This document shows positions 59,500 through 64,000 of a stretch of DNA of 64,000 bases, piece after piece. The stretch comes from Erythroxylum novogranatense (lineage: Eukaryota > Streptophyta > Magnoliopsida > Malpighiales > Erythroxylaceae): positions 47,409,414-47,473,413 of the forward strand of contig CM057230.1 in assembly GCA_029891385.1 (NCBI GenBank), given 5' to 3'. A program made the position numbers and the translations under genes. The notes beneath the pieces are model-generated. The model was not told where the DNA came from and searched no databases. It saw only the letters and a list, made by a program, of their open reading frames with translations. How positions within the stretch are numbered: the stretch's first letter is position 1; each line of letters starts with the position of its first letter.

Positions 59500-61535
59500 A
59501 GAAAGAATGTTAGAATAGGAATAGATGCATAATCATAAGGACTTGAATGATATGCAAAAGCTCCCACTAGTTTCATAGAATCCATAACCCTCATTCTGAA
59601 GCCAAAGAAACAAGATGACATAATGTCTAGTGGGTTGATATCCGATATTGCTAAGAATGACCTTGGGTTTACCCAACAAGCCACAACTTAGGTCAATCGG
59701 TAGGTATCGAACATACCAATTGTATCATCGATAACCGACATTAAGCATGACCTTGGGTTTACCCAACAAGCCACCTTATGTTTCGAGAGGTATCAAATAT
59801 ACCAATTACATCTTAGACACAACTATCGATCAGTGCTATCAACTTGTTGATGTGTGCACTTACATTGGGTTATCAACTCTTTGATGCGCATACATCGATG
59901 TATGCTACCCAATTCGCCTCATCCACGTTGACCTTGAGTTTACTCAACAAACCAACGCTTCTAGTAAAAACCAACCCATTAATCCGAAAATCACATTTTC
60001 ATGGTTCGAACATATCCGTATAGAGCGAGCTTGGGTTTACCCAACAACCCAACCCTATAAGAACTCTGGTTCTTACCATATTAATGGAAGGCGTTAGTTT
60101 TCATATGATTTGAGGGTTTTCAGGTCTCATCTTCTTCTTCTCCAAGCCGTAGGATTATAGTCACCATGACTATATGGCATGACTTAGAGTACTTCATCAA
60201 TCACATTAAATTTATACCTAAAATCATCCATCATCCCTCCTATGCATGTTATAAGTCGACTTGTGTATGTATAAGTCGACTTATGTCTCTGTGTAAGTCG
60301 ACTTATGCATGTGTAAGTCGACTTGTGTAATCATACTGCAACAAGTCGACTTGTACCATTGTGCAAGTCGACTTAGACGTCTACAGTGCACGGACAAGTC
60401 GACTTGTACATTGTGTAAGTCGACTTATCCAAGCAAAATTACTATCTAATCGGCTAATTTTTCAATCCGTGTAGTCCCAATTCACAATACCAACATACCT
60501 AAGGTAATATCTGTTAATTTGATGTACCAATGAACACTTCATTGTTACATGATTGCCATATCTGATCAAACCATACAAGAAAAGCTTGAAAATGAGTCAT
60601 TACTCATAAATATCCAAAAAATTTAGGAAACACCAAATTATCACCCTAAGCATCTCTAGCTAGTCCATACGTTATCAAATTACTTCGGCACAAGTTACAA
60701 AAATTATGACAGCCAAAACAAGCAAGATAATGAAATACACTAACGAGACGCTAATGTGACCTATTCGGCATCCGAAAATTCTTGGAAAACCAACTTCAAG
60801 AAATTCAGTTTGGAAAGCATACTACATCAAGATAACACATTTTCAATCACATTAAAAATGGTCCAAGGCATTGTAACTGAAAAATACACATTCAATTATG
60901 TCAAGCAAAACAGTCCCAGCAATGTTCACAAAACTGCCAAGTACTACACATTGCTCGAAATAATCATTGAAAAAATTTCAATAAATTCTGAGAAAATTAC
61001 ACAGGTTACTACATGTTCAGACCATTCCTCATGAATGTTTTTAGGATTTATAGCAATCAAAAACTCAGTCAACCTAAGCAACAAAACCGATTCAAAATCT
61101 GTGTTCATCAACACAGCTATTCCCAACAGCATAGAATAAATTCGTGAATAAATAGCAAATCACCTTGAAAACACTTTTCCATCCACATAGACATTCAAAA
61201 ACATCTTAGGGACATGTTGGTGAAGGCCAATCCGAAAAATTGTTTTTCTAGAATTGTTTCTCGAATTTATACACATGCCTGTTCACAGAATGTGTCACAA
61301 AACAGCATCTAGAACCTTAGGGAATAAATTAGAAAAACTATATGAAATCAAATTGATAAATTCTCATCTTTCACAGACATATTCTATAACATGTTATGAA
61401 CAATTCTGGGCAGAAAATTTTCGAAAAACATATCCCTATATTAATTCGAAATTTGGACAGCATACATGCATCAACGTCAAATTCAAATAGGAAGTCCGAC
61501 CTAGCTAGGGTTTTAGCTTCATGCACGACACAAGT
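59500..61535 (-). other. Long leader between PBS and gag of the copia element
   Basis: About 2 kb without coding sequence, unusually long for a copia leader. It contains a repeated unit CTTGGGTTTACCCAACA(A/G) at about 59660, 59751, 59938 and 60029, and the eight-copy palindrome array at 60253-60426. The rest (60440-61530) is AT-rich with no recognised feature. Confidence 0.65.
60253..60426. repeat. AAGTCGACTT palindrome array, eight copies (leader)
   Basis: Exact copies start at 60253, 60273, 60295, 60315, 60343, 60365, 60396 and 60417. Spacers of 10-21 bases are TG/CA-rich but not conserved. The same 10-mer forms the LTR arrays. Confidence 0.95.
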
Positions 61536-61548
61536 GGCTCTGATACCA
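61536..61548 (-). other. Primer binding site of the copia element
   Basis: The minus strand reads TGGTATCAGAGCC one base from the LTR, complementary to initiator tRNA-Met. Confidence 0.9.
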
Positions 61549-61549
61549 T

Positions 61550-63499
61550 TGTAGGAAAATCCCGGGAGGTACATCACATGTACCAGGTGCGGAAAACAAA
61601 AAATTTTGTCGCCGGGACCTTCCCGAAGGCCAGGATCTATGTGTCTGTATGAAGATTCAAACCTGAATAGCCAATAGAGACTATCTCTAAAGGTATCCAC
61701 GCAGAGATCAGAAAACCTAACGGGACAAACTCTTTTGACCCGGGAATAGCTAGAACAAAGTAAAGGCTGCTAGACCCTACCTCTGTCCTTGGAGAGCTTG
61801 AGATTGACTTTGGAACACTTGGAGAAGAAGAGAAGATCCGATGATGCTTGAGGAAGAAGACTTGAAAATCAACTTTTGAAAGGAAACTTAACAATTAAGT
61901 TTTTCAACTCTAATCCTCTCAAAACCGTCGACCATCATCTCCCAAATAAGCCATCTTATAGTTATTTTAACAATTAAAAATACTATCCTTAAGATGCTTA
62001 CAAATGGAGGCTTAATGACCATTCATTAATTAAATGAATAAAGAAATCAAGCTTTGACTTTTCAAAGCTCTTATCCTCTCATCCATTCCAACGTCCCACA
62101 TGCTTAGATATATATAATTAATTAATCTTAATTAATTAATTAATATATATATAATTGTTAAAGAGGTCCATCAAGCTGGGATTTGGTCCTACCGCACGGC
62201 CCTTTGATCTTGAAGCAACTCAAAACCTTTCTTAGCAATATTGATGTCGCGATCTCATCGGGACATATCTCGATCTCATCGGGATCCATTTAATCCTAAT
62301 GTTCTCCATAATTGAAACTCTGTCCAATACTATTTTACGGATTCTCTGAAACACTCTTATGCGTGTGACCCTTTAGGTTCTCGGTTATGTTGGCCACTTA
62401 GATTAACAATTAATCTGAGCAAGTCATGGCGTCGTAGCAACACATCATGACCCCCAATTGACCGGAAAGTAATTGGTTTGATGAATTCATCACGAACCAG
62501 ATCACGAACCCTTCCATAGACAATTACTGTGCAATTCATCCTTTCAACATCCTATACCCCACTTGGTTATGAGTATGGTCAAAGTGTCAACTCTTACTAG
62601 ACTAAGTCTAGCCCAAGTGTTTTCAGTTCCTGTCTTAGGACTCATTACTTTATATGTCCATGAAGACACTCTTCATGACATATTTATGCTCTGGCCAGAG
62701 ACTTAAAGTAATGATCCTGACAAGAGGCCAGGGTATCTCTTCTGCTATCACAGAAGTGATGAATCCTCTATTGGCTACTCAATTACCTTCGAATACCTCA
62801 AGCTGTACCCAAGCACCACCCTATGAGTAACCTCTGAAAGGCAACAAGGAATGGAGTCAAAGCACAAAATCAGTATCCAAGATATCCTTGAGTACCTCAA
62901 GTCTAAGGATACTTGCACCATTGCTATGATGAGATTATCACTGACATTAGAATAGGACATCCATGTGATGATATCATGGCAGGTCATCCAATGTACTTAC
63001 TACCGCTAGTAAGCATCCACATGTCAACTCTAAATATCCCATATTTACGGTTTACGAGATCCACTGCTTGATCCAATCAAGGAGTATAACATATCTTAGT
63101 CTGTCTGGATTAATGATGTCCATTCTCATTAATCCTATGACTAGGAGAATTTAATTCTTGACATAATTGCACATGATAGGAATCTCAGGATTATGATCAC
63201 ATCATAATTTCCTTCATGCTATGTCATATATCATGGACTTCATTAATTTGATTAAAGATCAATATCAATTCATAAAGAACATCAAATAAATGAAACATGC
63301 CTTTCTTTATTTATTCATAAAGTCTGTACATGACTATGAACAAAAAGCGCTAAAGGGGATTGCCTTTAGGGCACTACTTTAACAATTTCACGGTACTGTA
63401 CACGCATAAGTCGACTTACACGGGTATACAAGTCGACTTATTAGTACCGAACTGGTATAAGTCGACTTACATCTCAATACAAGTCGACTTACACCTACA
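61550..63499 (-). repeat. 5' LTR of the copia element (1,950 bp)
   Basis: Starts TGTAGGAAAATCCCGGG and ends CACCTACA at 63499. Four AAGTCGACTT copies start at 63408, 63430, 63459 and 63481. The AT-rich hairpin is at about 62107-62154. Confidence 0.92.
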
Positions 63500-63504
63500 G
63501 TTTT

Positions 63505-64000
63505 TTATCTTTGAAATTTATTTGTCAATTCAATATTGATTCCAAAAACATGTGATTTGATTCTAAGAGCCTTTAGGTTTTAAACAATGAACATAAATAT
63601 AAAAATTTGTTGATAGTTTAAAATTTCCTTCTTTAATATATATGTATTAAAGACTTTGGTGCAATGGGATATGCTTGTTGGATGGTGATATTTGGTAGTT
63701 AATTTCCTAAATCAATAAATTAAACTAAGTCCATGAGAAAATTTAAATTTTGTCTCTTATGGATTTATGAACTATACAAAGAAGAATTAGATTGAGTTGC
63801 TACAAGTATAGTGGACACATATGAAATTTTTAAAAGGGAAAAACTTTTGGATTATGGAACTTAAATATGACACTTCCTAAACCCTATTCCAACTGTTGAA
63901 ACTTAGATAACTTCTTGCTAACGAGATAAAAATTAAAATTGGTAATGACGAATCACTAACATGTAGTTTGAAAACTAATCTAATACATCCTGCTTTCCCA
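63505..64000. other. Flank of the copia insertion, presumed CACTA-2 interior
   Basis: AT-rich sequence with no recognised gene, RNA or repeat. By nesting it should continue CACTA-2. Confidence 0.4.

Larger units (their letters stand above)
53564..63499 (-). mobile_element. Complete Ty1/copia element, 9.94 kb
   Basis: Two LTRs (53564-55546 and 61550-63499), GTTTT duplications, a PBS for initiator tRNA-Met next to the right LTR, a PPT next to the left LTR and minus-strand gag, protease, integrase, RT and RNase H in copia order make a structurally complete element. The coding region is broken by several frameshifts and stops, so it is defective. Integrase/RT strings such as KPYLSHLKVWGCPAYLKR suggest the Tork/Angela group; this is inference. 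AAGTCGACTT palindromes form arrays in both LTRs and in the leader. Confidence 0.93.

Noticed and set aside
1..64000. tRNA, rRNA, CRISPR or prokaryotic gene clusters
   Set aside because: No cloverleaf with A/B boxes, no rRNA-like GC blocks and no regular spacer array were seen. The PBS motifs only imitate tRNA 3' ends.

Overview
This window is nuclear DNA from a flowering plant, probably a eudicot. The evidence is an AT-rich background, plant-lineage LTR retrotransposons and CACTA transposons, plant-type short introns, and one intact plant-specific PADRE/DUF4228 gene. Almost everything else is layered transposable-element DNA plus two decayed host-gene fragments. No rRNA, tRNA, CRISPR or prokaryote-style operon is visible.

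Layout, left to right. 1-7503: a minus-strand Tekay/Del-like LTR element without coding capacity (one LTR cut by the window edge), inserted into CACTA-1. 7504-14006: the rest of CACTA-1, with decayed TNP2-type and TNPA-like (Transposase_24) genes, GACGTC subterminal repeats and a clear terminal inverted repeat. 15803-16279: a broken TM9SF (EMP70) gene fragment, followed by a CACTA-like terminus ending at 17106. 19153-19689: the only intact host gene, a PADRE protein on the minus strand. 20585-24244: a 3.66 kb non-autonomous LTR element with TSD ATAAT and a 43-bp tandem array. 24797-25330: a second copy of the 16.6-17.1 kb CACTA-like terminus, in the opposite orientation, followed by the 3' end of a folate-biopterin transporter (FBT) pseudogene. 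That pseudogene runs on the minus strand from 34049 down to about 25511. It is split by solo LTR A (25531-28527, TSD AAAAG) and by a SIRE-like copia remnant (about 29533-33653).

34050-37633 is degenerate LTR/gypsy debris. 37634-45415 is solo LTR B (TSD TCATA), itself interrupted by a 4.5 kb solo LTR C (39800-44337). 46.0-47.5 kb is a ruined Ty3/gypsy gag-RT-RNase H remnant. 47.6-50.6 kb is an internally deleted Athila-like element. Its 3' LTR is broken by LTR fragment D, D by CACTA-2 (from 51776), and CACTA-2 by a 9.9 kb Ty1/copia element on the minus strand (53564-63499, TSD GTTTT): a nest four levels deep.

The most interesting points are these. (1) Two unrelated host-gene fragments (TM9SF and FBT) each sit beside the same CACTA-like terminus, with the gene 3' side facing the terminus. 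(2) In solo LTRs A and B the LTR 3' end is duplicated and a primer-binding-site-like motif is trapped inside the LTR. (3) Several LTR families carry their own cluster of short palindromes or motifs, most strikingly AAGTCGACTT in the copia element. (4) Differences between near-identical repeats concentrate at CNG/CG-rich positions, which may reflect methylation-linked consensus errors or decay. I found no clear new enzymatic system. The novelty is in transposon architecture.
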